A model generated the notes under the pieces. That model was not told the DNA's origin. It saw only the letters and a program-made list of their open reading frames with translations, and did not search any database. The position numbers and the translations under genes were made by a program. Source: Verrucomicrobiota bacterium (GTDB lineage Bacteria; Verrucomicrobiota; Verrucomicrobiia; Verrucomicrobiales; Verrucomicrobiaceae). Taken from it: DNA of 64,000 bases. Positions 23,656 to 32,249 of the stretch are shown here, piece by piece; the first letter of the stretch is position 1; each line of letters begins with the position of its first letter. The stretch is taken from assembly GCA_017301975.1 (NCBI GenBank), contig JAFLEI010000019.1, forward strand, positions 62,001 through 126,000. Reading direction: 5' to 3'.

Positions 23656-25074
23656 TCAATGGGGCATGGCATTAGCGATGCTCGGCAGCTTCGCCGCCAG
23701 CCGCCCACGCAGATCCTTCAGCACCTCCGCATGCTGCGGGTCACTCGCCAGATTCCGGTACTCCATCGGATCGCTCTCGTGATCGTACAATTCCACGCCG
23801 TTCCTTCCCTCATCCCACTCCGTGCAGCGCCAGCGCGCCGTCCGAATCGTGCGCCCCCAAAATTCAGCATTCGCACCCCGCCGCGCCTGCGTGAAAGCCT
23901 CCGCATGCACAGACGCAGCCGGGTCATTCAAGACCGGGCGCAGGCTCAGCCCCTGCACCTGCTTGGGCGCAGGCACCCCGCAGAGATCACAAAGCGTGGG
24001 ATACACATCCAGCAGTTCCACAAGGCCCTGGCTCTGCTGCCCGCCCGTCTTCATGCCGGGCGTGTGCAGGATGAAAGGCACGCGCGCGCATTCTTCAAAC
24101 AAGCTGCGCTTGTGCCACAGCCCATGTTCACCCAGGTGCCAGCCATGGTCGCTGGTGAAAAGGATGATCGTGTTGTCATCCAGCCCCATCTCCTTGATCG
24201 CCGCCAGCAGCCGCCCGGCCTGCGCATCCACGTAGCTCACGCAGGCCAGGTACGCCCGGATCGCCGCACGCCGTTGCTCCGGCGTGGCGCTCAGCGCATA
24301 CCCCGGCACCGCGCCATTGCGTGCTGGCGCGGGAATGTCCGCCTCATCATCAGCAGGCGCTTCAGGCAGCGTGATGCTCTCCATGGGATGCAGATCAAAA
24401 TACTTCGCCGGAGCCACCAGTGGCAGGTGCGGCCGGTGAAATCCCACTGCCAGAAAGAACGGCTTGCTCTTGTCCCGCTTCCCCAGCCATTCGATGGCCG
24501 TCTTGGCAAAATTGCCATCCACCAGCTGATCGTCATCCCCAGGTATCTCTTGCCACCCCAGCCCCTGCTTCTTGCCAGTCTTCACCTTCACGCTGCTTTC
24601 CCGCTTGGGCGGGTACGGCAGCTCGCTTTTAAATGGCGTCCCAAAGTCCCACGCCTGCGGATCGTCCATGCTTTCCAGCCCGGTGGGCACCCCGAGATGG
24701 AAGATCTTGCCGCAGCGCGCCGTCACGTAGCCATGGTTGCGAAAGTGGTGCGGCAGCGTCAGCACCTCGGGAATGTTCGTGTACAGATTGTCATCGTTGT
24801 TGGTCACCCGCGTCGTGTTCGGCCGCAGCCCGCTCATCATCGAGGCGCGTGAGGGGTTGCAGTGCGGAAACTGGCAGTAGGCGCGGCTGAACAGCACGCT
24901 GCGCTTCGCCAGCGCATCGAGATTCGGCGTCTTCGCCTGCGGATGCCCATAGCAGCTCAGCGTCGCTGCCAGATCATCCGCCATTAGCAGCAGGACGTTC
25001 GGTCGCTTCGTTTCCGCGGAAAATGCCCACGATACGCAAACAAAGCAGGGCAGGAGGAGCAGGAGAGTCTTCAT
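23656..25074 (-). CDS. Sulfatase, iduronate-2-sulfatase-like
   Basis: The 472-aa exported protein has signal peptide MKTLLLLLPCFVCVSWAFSA. The metal-site start is RPNVLLLMADDLAATL, and HCNPSRASMMSGLRP contains the C-x-P-S-R motif whose Cys is converted to formylglycine. Further conserved blocks are GKIFHLG, AVGFHRPHLP and FTSDHGWHLGEHGLWHKRS. The last is typical of the iduronate-2-sulfatase branch. It would remove sulfate esters from polysaccharides, such as marine or animal sulfated glycans, and so release sulfate. No sulfatase-modifying gene is in the window. Confidence 0.92.
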   Translation of the reverse strand: MKTLLLLLPCFVCVSWAFSAETKRPNVLLLMADDLAATLSCYGHPQAKTPNLDALAKRSVLFSRAYCQFPHCNPSRASMMSGLRPNTTRVTNNDDNLYTNIPEVLTLPHHFRNHGYVTARCGKIFHLGVPTGLESMDDPQAWDFGTPFKSELPYPPKRESSVKVKTGKKQGLGWQEIPGDDDQLVDGNFAKTAIEWLGKRDKSKPFFLAVGFHRPHLPLVAPAKYFDLHPMESITLPEAPADDEADIPAPARNGAVPGYALSATPEQRRAAIRAYLACVSYVDAQAGRLLAAIKEMGLDDNTIILFTSDHGWHLGEHGLWHKRSLFEECARVPFILHTPGMKTGGQQSQGLVELLDVYPTLCDLCGVPAPKQVQGLSLRPVLNDPAASVHAEAFTQARRGANAEFWGRTIRTARWRCTEWDEGRNGVELYDHESDPMEYRNLASDPQHAEVLKDLRGRLAAKLPSIANAMPH

Positions 25075-25154
25075 GACGGGTTGGAACTGGCGGTGAACGA
25101 TTCAGCGAATACCGATCCTTCGCCCATCTGCACTCATTCCAGCCGCATGATGGC

Positions 25155-25880
25155 TCAAGCATTCAGGGAGGGCAGCACGGCGTAGCCTTCATTGGCGAGA
25201 AACGTGACGATCTCCTGGCAGTTTTCTGGGTGCAACGAGACACCTGCTATGGGATGGGCTTCGCCGTTTTGAGAATGCCACAGGGCATAACGGGTAAAAC
25301 CAAAGCGCTCATAGTAGCCAATCGAATCTTCCACGGCACAAAGATTCACACTGACCGCAGGACCATGAATTCTCGCCAGTCGCGCCAGCAGGAGCAACCG
25401 GCCAATGCCCTTCTTCTGACACTCAGAGTGAATCAAGCCATAGATCAACGTCCCCTTGGTTCCCTCCAAAGTCATGCCTCCACAGGCGACGATGCGGCCA
25501 TGGTCCTCAATGACCAGCATGGCACCGTCGTCCCTCTTCAGCACTTCTTCAAACTCCTGCTCCACTTCGGTAGGAAACCGTCCTGGCGCGTTCATCCGGT
25601 AAATCTCCAGGCATGCCTGAGTGTCCTCCGGCTTCCAAAGGCGGACTTTGTACTCTTTGGGCAGCGGCTTCTCCGTGAGCTTTTTGAGGTCGATGTTTGG
25701 CAGGATGATGGGAGGCACCAGTCTTAGAGTCGCCAGCAGGGTGAACAACTTGCCCCGAACTCTTGCCACCTCTCCCTGCCTCAGAAAGCCCTGTTGCAGC
25801 CATCGCCCCAAAGGGTGTTTGAGAAACACAAAGTAGAACAGCGCACTATAAAGGACACCAAGTGTGTTCAGGTCTTTCAT
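25155..25880 (-). CDS. GNAT-family N-acetyltransferase
   Basis: The 241-aa protein has an N-terminal hydrophobic segment (LYSALFYFVFLKHPLGRWL) and a GNAT domain from about residue 78. The segment ACGGMTLEGTKGTLIYGL is a core strand, IHSECQKKGIGRLLLLARLA holds the acetyl-CoA loop, and YYERFGFTRY is the usual C-terminal element. The acceptor is unknown. It is separated from the sulfatase and DUF1080 genes by short gaps, all in the same direction, so a loose operon is possible. Confidence 0.8.
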   Translation of the reverse strand: MKDLNTLGVLYSALFYFVFLKHPLGRWLQQGFLRQGEVARVRGKLFTLLATLRLVPPIILPNIDLKKLTEKPLPKEYKVRLWKPEDTQACLEIYRMNAPGRFPTEVEQEFEEVLKRDDGAMLVIEDHGRIVACGGMTLEGTKGTLIYGLIHSECQKKGIGRLLLLARLARIHGPAVSVNLCAVEDSIGYYERFGFTRYALWHSQNGEAHPIAGVSLHPENCQEIVTFLANEGYAVLPSLNA

Positions 25881-25905
25881 GCTTCAATAAGGCGGAGGGA
25901 AGCCG

Positions 25906-26544
25906 CTACTTCAGCTCCTTGATCCGCACATTCCGATACCACACCGGCAACGCTTCATCCTGAAAAGCGATGTGCCCCACGTTCGGACGGTCCGCCATCT
26001 TGATGTTGTCCAGGCTGGCATCGATGACCTGCTCGCCATTGAACACCACCTTCACACTCCGCCCTTTGACCGTGATCGTGTACCGGTTCCACTCCCCGGC
26101 GGGTTTGACCATGTTCTTGGAAGGGCCCGTGCCACCCACGATTCCGCCGCAGTCATGATGCCCCGGTTTTTCGAGCCCATAGGTGTCCAAAATCTGCACC
26201 TCAAATCCCGTCTTCACCGGCTCCTTCATGTCGCCCACCCGCATGAACACCCCGCTGTTGCCCTTCGCGTTGATCTTGAATTCCAGGTCCAGCACAAAGT
26301 CGCCATAAAGCTTCTCCGTGGCAATGTAGGCATCATACCGCTGCCAGCCCTTCTCGCCCTCGCGTGGGTGCAGCGAGACACTGCCATCAGCCTCCACGAC
26401 CCAGTTCCCCGTCGTTTTCCATCCCGTAAGGTCCTTGCCATTGAAGAGCGGCACGAAACCCGCCGCGTCAGCAGCGGGGTGCAGATCTTCAGCGGAAACG
26501 GAGGCAGCAAGGCAAAGGCAGGCAAAGAGGGAGGCAAGTTTCAT
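25906..26544 (-). CDS. Exported DUF1080 (3-keto-disaccharide hydrolase-like) protein
   Basis: The 212-aa protein starts at ATG 26544 (MKLASLFACLCLAASVSAED). A much longer frame continues upstream but is antisense to ahcY. The DUF1080 domain is clear: FVPLFNGKDLTGWKTTGNWV, DFVLDLEFKINAKGNSGVFM, EVQILDTYG, and GEWNRYTITVKG. The fold is a concanavalin-like beta sandwich common in Verrucomicrobiota and Planctomycetota and assigned to glycoside hydrolysis or binding. It diverges from ahcY and shares its control region. Confidence 0.9.
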   Translation of the reverse strand: MKLASLFACLCLAASVSAEDLHPAADAAGFVPLFNGKDLTGWKTTGNWVVEADGSVSLHPREGEKGWQRYDAYIATEKLYGDFVLDLEFKINAKGNSGVFMRVGDMKEPVKTGFEVQILDTYGLEKPGHHDCGGIVGGTGPSKNMVKPAGEWNRYTITVKGRSVKVVFNGEQVIDASLDNIKMADRPNVGHIAFQDEALPVWYRNVRIKELK

Positions 26545-26589
26545 GGTGGTCACCATCAAACGGCCCATCGCAGCCGGATAAATCCCCGT

Positions 26590-26641
26590 TTGACAGCAAG
26601 GCATCCATTTGGAACATATCAACGTATCCTGATACGTTGAT
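26590..26641 (+). promoter_or_regulatory. ahcY promoter with a 24-bp palindromic operator
   Basis: TTGACA (26590-26595) is a perfect -35. A weak -10 (AACATA at 26613) is 17 nt downstream. It abuts the palindrome ATCAACGTATC-CT-GATACGTTGAT (26618-26641), bracketed by GGAAC and GTTCC. A perfect 11-bp dyad overlapping a promoter suggests a dimeric repressor; an ArsR-type SAH-responsive regulator (SahR-like) is one possibility. Confidence 0.65.
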
Positions 26642-26685
26642 CCGTTCCATTTCACCCTAACCCGAACCCACGACACCCACACCTC

Positions 26686-28089
26686 ATGTCCGACTATAAA
26701 GTAAAAGACATCGCCCTCGCCGACTTCGGCCGCAAAGAACTCGACATCGCCGAAAGCGAAATGCCCGGCCTCATGGCCACCCGCGAGAAGTACGGCCCCA
26801 AGAAGCCCCTCGCTGGCGTCCGCATCACCGGCTCTCTGCACATGACCATCCAGACCGGCGTGCTCATCGAGACGCTCAAGGAACTCGGTGCTGATGTCCG
26901 CTGGGCCTCCTGCAACATCTTCTCCACCCAGGACCACGCCGCCGCTGGCATCGCCGCCACCGGCACCCCTGTCTTCGCCTGGAAGGGCGAGACCCTCGAA
27001 GAATACTGGTGGTGCACCTGGAAGGCCATCATCTTCCCAGGAGACAAAGGCCCGCAGCTCATCGTCGATGACGGTGGCGACGTCACCCTCCTCATCCACA
27101 AAGGCTATGAGATGGAAAACGGCGACAAGTGGGTCGATTCCCCTTCCGACAACCACGAAGTGAAGGTCATCAAGGACCTCCTCAAGGACATCGCCAAGAA
27201 CCAGCCCGGCATTTTCCACACGATCGTCAAAGATCTGAAGGGCGTCTCCGAAGAGACCACCACCGGCGTGCATCGCCTCTATGAAATGGCCAAGGCAGGC
27301 AAGCTGCTCTTCCCCGCCATCAACGTGAACGACAGCGTCACCAAGTCCAAGTTCGACAACCTCTACGGCTGCCGCGAATCCCTCCTCGACGGCATCAAGC
27401 GTGCCACCGACGTCATGATCGCCGGCAAAGTCGGCGTCGTCTGCGGCTACGGCGACGTGGGCAAAGGCTGCGCCGCCGCTCTTCGCGGCATGGGCGCCCA
27501 GGTCATCGTCACCGAAATCGACCCTGTGTGTGCCCTTCAGGCCGCCATGGAAGGTCATCGCGTCATGCCGATCGAAGACACCCTCGGCTACGGCGACATC
27601 TACGTCACCACCACCGGCAACAAAGACATCATCACCCTTGAGCACATGGAGAAGATGAAGGACCAGGCCATCGTCTGCAACATCGGCCACTTCGACAACG
27701 AGATCCAGGTCGACAAGCTCAACGCACGTTCCGACGTCAAGCGCCTCAACATCAAGCCTCAGGTGGACAAGTACACCTTCCCGGCTGGCAACAGCATCTT
27801 CATGCTGGCAGAAGGCCGTCTTGTGAACCTCGGCTGCGCCACCGGCCATCCAAGCTTCGTGATGAGCAACAGCTTCACCAACCAGACCCTCGCTCAGATC
27901 GAACTCTGGGAAACCAAGGACACCCGCCCAGTCGGCGTCACCGTGCTTCCAAAGAAGCTCGACGAAGAAGTCGCCCGCCTCCACCTCGCCAAGATCGGTG
28001 TGAAGCTCACCGTCCTCTCCAAGGACCAGGCCGACTACATCGGCGTCCCCGTCGAAGGCCCCTACAAGACCGATCACTACCGCTACTAA
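26686..28089 (+). CDS. ahcY: Adenosylhomocysteinase
   Basis: The 467-aa cytoplasmic enzyme converts S-adenosylhomocysteine to adenosine and homocysteine in the methyl cycle. Conserved parts are ITGSLHMTIQTGVLIETL, the segment around NIFSTQDHAAAGIAA, the NAD-binding VGVVCGYGDVGKGCAAAL, FDNEIQVDKL and the C-terminal KTDHYRY. The length agrees with the long bacterial form that has a 40-residue insertion. It is a single gene with its own promoter, palindromic operator and downstream terminator. Confidence 0.97.
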   Translation: MSDYKVKDIALADFGRKELDIAESEMPGLMATREKYGPKKPLAGVRITGSLHMTIQTGVLIETLKELGADVRWASCNIFSTQDHAAAGIAATGTPVFAWKGETLEEYWWCTWKAIIFPGDKGPQLIVDDGGDVTLLIHKGYEMENGDKWVDSPSDNHEVKVIKDLLKDIAKNQPGIFHTIVKDLKGVSEETTTGVHRLYEMAKAGKLLFPAINVNDSVTKSKFDNLYGCRESLLDGIKRATDVMIAGKVGVVCGYGDVGKGCAAALRGMGAQVIVTEIDPVCALQAAMEGHRVMPIEDTLGYGDIYVTTTGNKDIITLEHMEKMKDQAIVCNIGHFDNEIQVDKLNARSDVKRLNIKPQVDKYTFPAGNSIFMLAEGRLVNLGCATGHPSFVMSNSFTNQTLAQIELWETKDTRPVGVTVLPKKLDEEVARLHLAKIGVKLTVLSKDQADYIGVPVEGPYKTDHYRY

Positions 28090-28123
28090 TCGCGGCAGAA
28101 CCACTCACAACCCCCAAAACCAC

Positions 28124-28154
28124 GAGGGCGGCCAGCAATGGCCGCTCTTTTTTT
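28124..28154 (+). terminator. Terminator after ahcY
   Basis: The stem GAGGGCGGCCA-GCAA-TGGCCGCTC is followed by a run of eight T. It lies about 35 nt after the ahcY stop. Confidence 0.9.
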
Positions 28155-28232
28155 GTCGTCATACTCTGATCAGTCGAAAACAGGCCTGTATCTCAGCGGA
28201 ACAGCTTACCCCGCTTGAGTTTGCATACAGCC

Positions 28233-28283
28233 TCTTTTTGGAGTGCGGTCGCGTAGTGAGGCACGAACGCAGCTACCGCTTTC
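28233..28283. repeat. Possible dispersed element in a gene-poor 0.9-kb gap
   Basis: GGAGTGCGGTCGCG...CGCAGCTACCGCTTTCG resembles family E (GGAGCGCGG...CCGCAGCACTCCGCC at 51211 and 63677). The gap 28155-29012 otherwise holds only a 31-codon minus-strand gene at 28538-28633 and short frames without coding signal. Confidence 0.35.
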
Positions 28284-28537
28284 GCCGTGAAGGACGGCAC
28301 GCGCATGCCAAGCAACATCCGAAAGCGGGAGCCCGCGGGTTCTCGCCAGCCGGTGAACCCTCGCGCACCAAGAACACCGGGAAATTCACACAGCATGTTT
28401 GTGGCATGACATAAGTGCTTTTAGTCGAAGCCAGTCAGCGTCGATGCATATATCTCCATGCCTGTGCTGGCGACGGAACGCAGCACAGGTCTTCATTCAG
28501 CAGCTCGGTCACGGTGAGTCCACCGCCCAGTCATGAA

Positions 28538-28633
28538 TCAGCCGTGGGTCTTGCGGCTCGCTGGAAGGGGCTTGGGCTTTTCCTTCTTCGGCTTTTTGAC
28601 TTCCTTTTTGTGAGCGTTGTTGCCTTTGGCCAT
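28538..28633 (-). CDS. Very small lysine-rich basic protein (31 aa)
   Basis: A minus-strand frame from ATG 28633 to TGA 28538 encodes MAKGNNAHKKEVKKPKKEKP followed by KPLPASRKTHG. Small basic proteins beginning MAKG-N and rich in KK are known in many bacteria without assigned function, and this one has the same look. Eleven of 31 residues are Lys, suggesting nucleic-acid or ribosome association. No ribosome-binding site is obvious, so translation is inferred from composition and similarity only. Confidence 0.55.
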   Translation of the reverse strand: MAKGNNAHKKEVKKPKKEKPKPLPASRKTHG

Positions 28634-29012
28634 AATCGTGTGCGTGTAGTTGGGGTGCATTGGGAATGTGGCTGAGGTGCCGCCAGCATGCAAGACAGGA
28701 GTCTCTGCATTGTGCATACAGGATCGAATGCCTAAGCGAGCATCACGGTGGGCGCGACATGCATGGGTTCATCAGTGAGCATCAGCTCAACTCTTTGGTG
28801 GCCATTTTAATTTCACCTAAGACGCCTGCGGGCGTACTTGCGCATTGCTTGTTGGAATGACTGGCTAAGAATAGATGTATCTGCCATGATTCAATAATCA
28901 TCCAGCTCGGTCATGAAGACATCTCACCTCTCGCAAGCTCAAGCCAATATCTTTGCCTGCGGGGTAGATTGGCTCGGGCTGCGGTATGCGGAAAAAAAGA
29001 AGGGGTATCGCC

Positions 29013-31799
29013 ATGAACTTGAATGAGCAGTTGCGGCTGCGTCTTGGCGGCATTGTGGACTCCCTTCGGGATGCCATTGTCAGCGTCGATTCGCAGCAGA
29101 AGATCATTCTTTTCAATCCCGCCGCCGAAGCCATGTTTGGCTGCCCTGAAAAAGACGCGCTGGGCAGGCCTCTGGACTCTTTCATCGTTGGGTTCAAACT
29201 GGACCAGCATCACTCTGCGAAACCCGCTTCAAAAACGGCGCATGAGGCTCCGGCATTTGACACACTCCGCGGCCGCCGCGCGCACGGCCAGGAGTTTCCC
29301 ATCGAAGCCTCCATTTCTCAATCCCAGGTGGCGGGTCAAAATGTCTGCACCCTGATCCTGCGTGACATCACCGGACGCAGAAAAAGTGAAGAGGCCACTG
29401 CGATGCTCGCCGCCATTGTGGACTCATCTGAGGATGCCATCGTCAGCAAGGATCTGAACAGCATCGTGACAAGTTGGAATGCCGGTGCGGAAAGGCTGTT
29501 CGGTTATACGGCTGCTGAAATGATCGGTCGCTCGATCACGCAGATCATCCCCCCTGAACGCCAGCATGAAGAGGTCGAAATCCAGGCGCAGATCAGGCGT
29601 GGCGAACATGTCGGGCATTTCGAAACTCTCCGTCTGACCAAAGGCCGAAACACCATCGCCGTCTCTCTTTCAGTGTCTCCCATACTCAACAGGGAAGGGC
29701 GGATCGTGGGCGCTTCCAAGGTGGCGCGTGACATCACCAGGCTCAGGCAGCGGGAGGCCGCGCTGCGTCAGAGCGAGGCCCGGTTTGTAAAGGCCTTCCA
29801 GGCCAACCCTGCGGCCATGTGCATCACCACGATCCAGGAGGGCCGCTTCATTGAGGTGAATGAGCGCTACTGCCAGTTGTTCAATCTCTCCCGCGAAGAG
29901 CTGATCGGCCGCACCTCCGTGGAACTGGAATTGTGGGATGATCCGCCCACTCGCACCGCCGTGATGGAGCAGTTGCAGGCCGAAGGCGCGGTGCGTGATC
30001 GTGAGGCGCGGTTCCGCCCCAGAAACCGGGGGTGGGTGGATGCCCTCGTTTCCATGGAACTCATCGAGTTCCCCGGAGAAAATGACTCTGTGGTGATTTC
30101 CATGTTTGCCGACATCACCGAGCACAAGCGCGCCAAGGCCGCGCTGCAGGACAGCGAAGAGCGTTTCCGGACCATGGCAAACTCCATCCCCCAGCTTGCC
30201 TGGATCGCCCAGCCAGATGGTCATATTTTCTGGTATAACCAACGTTGGTATGAATACACCGGCACCACCCCGGAGGAGATGGAGGGCTGGGGCTGGCAGG
30301 CCGTGCATGACCCCGGAGTCCTTCCGCGCGTCCTTGGAGAGTGGAAAGCCGCTCTCGCCGCCGGAAGAACCTTCGAAATGGAATTCCCTCTGCGTGGGGC
30401 TGATGGCCGTTTCCGCAGATTCCTGACCCGCGTGCAACCATTGAAGGACGCCTCCGGCCGCCTCATCCAGTGGTTTGGCACCAACACCGATGTGGAGTCG
30501 ATGAAGCAGGCGGAGGAAAGAATTCAGCATTTGAATGCAGACCTGGAGCAGCGGGTGATCGAGCGCACCGCCCAGTTTGAAACCGCCAATCATGAGCTGA
30601 GCCAGAGCCGCGCGGAGCTCAAAAGCCTCTTCGAGTCCCTGCCGGGTCTCTACCTCGTCCTCACTCCGGAGTTCAAAATCGTCGCCGCAAGTGACGCTTA
30701 TCTCGCGGCCACGATGACCACCCGCGAAGGCATCGTGGGACGTGGGCTTTTTGAGGTGTTCCCGGACAACCCGGAGGATCCCGCTGCCGACGGAGTTTAC
30801 AATCTGCGGGCTTCTCTAGATCGCGTGCTCGCGAACGGTGTCGCCGACACCATGGCCATCCAAAAGTACGATGTCCGGCGTCCCGATGGCGTGTTTGAAG
30901 AACGCTACTGGAGTCCCATCAACTCGCCCGTCGTCGGAGCGGATCGGAAGATCCAGTACATCATTCATCGGGTGGAGGAAGTGACCGATTTCGTTCGAAG
31001 GCGGTCACAAGCCGCCGGCAGAGATGCGGAGCTCAGCGCCCGCATGGAACAGATGGAGGCGGAAGTTTTCACCAGCTCGCAGAAGGTGCAGGCGGTCAAT
31101 CTGCAGCTTGAGGCCGCCAACAAGGAGCTGGAGTCCTTCTCCTATTCAGTTTCCCACGATCTCCGCGCGCCCCTTCGCGCCATGGATGGCTTCTCCCGTG
31201 CGGTGTTGGAAGACTATGGCAAGCAGTTGCCGCCCGATGGCCTGCGCTATCTCCAGGTCATCCGCACCAGCGCTCAGCGCATGGGCCATCTGATCGATGA
31301 CTTGCTGAGCTTCTCGCGGCTGAGCCGCGCCGCCCTGTCCAAACGGACCGTCGATGTCCGACGCCTTGTGCAGGACGCCTTGGAGGAACTGCAAACGATG
31401 CGCGAGGGACGCCAGATTGACCTGCGCATCGGCGACCTTCCCCCGTGTGAGGGAGATCCCACCCTGCTGAAACAAGTGTGGATCAACCTCCTGTCCAATG
31501 CGCTCAAGTACACGCAGAAACGCGAGTGCGCCGTGGTCGAGATCGGCTGCAATCCAGATCGCGGGCGCAACGTTTATCACGTTCGTGACAACGGCACCGG
31601 CTTTGACATGCGCTACGCCCACAAGCTCTTTGGGGTGTTTCAGCGCCTCCATCGTGCGGAGGATTACGATGGCACCGGCGTGGGGCTCGCCATCGTCCAG
31701 CGGGTCATCAACCGTCATGGCGGCAGGGTCTGGGCGGAAGCCTCCGTGGATCAGGGCGCCACTTTTTACTTCACCCTTGAAGGAGACCAACCACCATGA
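29013..31799 (+). CDS. Multi-PAS sensor histidine kinase (soluble)
   Basis: The 928-aa protein starts at ATG 29013 (MNLNEQLRLRLGG), preceded by a GAAGGGG ribosome-binding site; an ATG 27 nt upstream lacks one. Five PAS domains follow in order (IVDSLRDAIVSVDSQQKIIL near residue 15, SSEDAIVSKDLNSIVTSWNA near 135, then near 265, 385 and 535). A coiled linker leads to a HisKA domain with FSYSVSHDLRAPLRAMDGFS (phosphorylated His). The ATPase domain has NLLSNALKYTQ, DNGTGFDMRY and GTGVGLAIVQRV. No membrane segment is present. It overlaps the response-regulator gene by 4 nt, so the two are a pair. Confidence 0.93.
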   Translation: MNLNEQLRLRLGGIVDSLRDAIVSVDSQQKIILFNPAAEAMFGCPEKDALGRPLDSFIVGFKLDQHHSAKPASKTAHEAPAFDTLRGRRAHGQEFPIEASISQSQVAGQNVCTLILRDITGRRKSEEATAMLAAIVDSSEDAIVSKDLNSIVTSWNAGAERLFGYTAAEMIGRSITQIIPPERQHEEVEIQAQIRRGEHVGHFETLRLTKGRNTIAVSLSVSPILNREGRIVGASKVARDITRLRQREAALRQSEARFVKAFQANPAAMCITTIQEGRFIEVNERYCQLFNLSREELIGRTSVELELWDDPPTRTAVMEQLQAEGAVRDREARFRPRNRGWVDALVSMELIEFPGENDSVVISMFADITEHKRAKAALQDSEERFRTMANSIPQLAWIAQPDGHIFWYNQRWYEYTGTTPEEMEGWGWQAVHDPGVLPRVLGEWKAALAAGRTFEMEFPLRGADGRFRRFLTRVQPLKDASGRLIQWFGTNTDVESMKQAEERIQHLNADLEQRVIERTAQFETANHELSQSRAELKSLFESLPGLYLVLTPEFKIVAASDAYLAATMTTREGIVGRGLFEVFPDNPEDPAADGVYNLRASLDRVLANGVADTMAIQKYDVRRPDGVFEERYWSPINSPVVGADRKIQYIIHRVEEVTDFVRRRSQAAGRDAELSARMEQMEAEVFTSSQKVQAVNLQLEAANKELESFSYSVSHDLRAPLRAMDGFSRAVLEDYGKQLPPDGLRYLQVIRTSAQRMGHLIDDLLSFSRLSRAALSKRTVDVRRLVQDALEELQTMREGRQIDLRIGDLPPCEGDPTLLKQVWINLLSNALKYTQKRECAVVEIGCNPDRGRNVYHVRDNGTGFDMRYAHKLFGVFQRLHRAEDYDGTGVGLAIVQRVINRHGGRVWAEASVDQGATFYFTLEGDQPP

Positions 31800-32248
31800 A
31801 TGCAGAACACATCGTCGAAATTTTGCTGGTCGAGGACAGCCTCGAAGATCTTGAACTCACGCAGCGCGCCCTGCGCAACGCCAACCTCGGCAATCACATC
31901 CACATCGCCAGGGATGGCGCCGAGGCGCTCGACTTCATTTTCTGCGAAGGCATTCACTTTGAGCGGAGGATTGAGGACACCCCCAAGGTGATCCTCCTCG
32001 ATCTCAAACTGCCCAAAGTGGACGGGCTGGAGGTTTTGGAGCGCATCAAAGGCGATCCCCGCACCAAGCACATTCCCGTTGTCGTCCTCACCTCTTCCAA
32101 GGAGCAGGTCGATGTCGTCAAAAGCTATCAGCTCGGCGTCAACAGCTACATCGTCAAGCCGGTGAACTTCGAGGGTTTCACCGCCGCTGTTCAGGAGCTC
32201 GGCATGTACTGGCTCCTCATCAATCAACCTCCCAAACTCGACAAATAG
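31796..32248 (+). CDS. Single-domain response regulator, Rcp1-like
   Basis: The 150-aa protein is a lone receiver domain: EILLVEDSLEDLELTQRAL with the acidic pair, VILLDLKLPKVDGLEVL with the phospho-accepting Asp, VVLTSSKEQVD and YIVKPVNFEGF with the conserved Lys. The long loop after strand 2 and the overall layout match Rcp1-type regulators that pair with phytochrome-like kinases. It has no output domain. The start overlaps the kinase stop (ATGA) and the next kinase begins 1 nt after its stop. Confidence 0.93.
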   Translation: MNAEHIVEILLVEDSLEDLELTQRALRNANLGNHIHIARDGAEALDFIFCEGIHFERRIEDTPKVILLDLKLPKVDGLEVLERIKGDPRTKHIPVVVLTSSKEQVDVVKSYQLGVNSYIVKPVNFEGFTAAVQELGMYWLLINQPPKLDK

Positions 32249-32249
32249 C

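Noticed and set aside
25906..28104. A 732-codon minus-strand frame spanning DUF1080 and the whole of ahcY
   Set aside because: Only the 3' part (25906-26544) has a signal peptide and a recognised domain. The rest is antisense to ahcY, whose protein is unmistakable.
28193..28396. A 67-codon minus-strand frame after ahcY
   Set aside because: It lies over a repeat-like hairpin, has no ribosome-binding site and no family resemblance.
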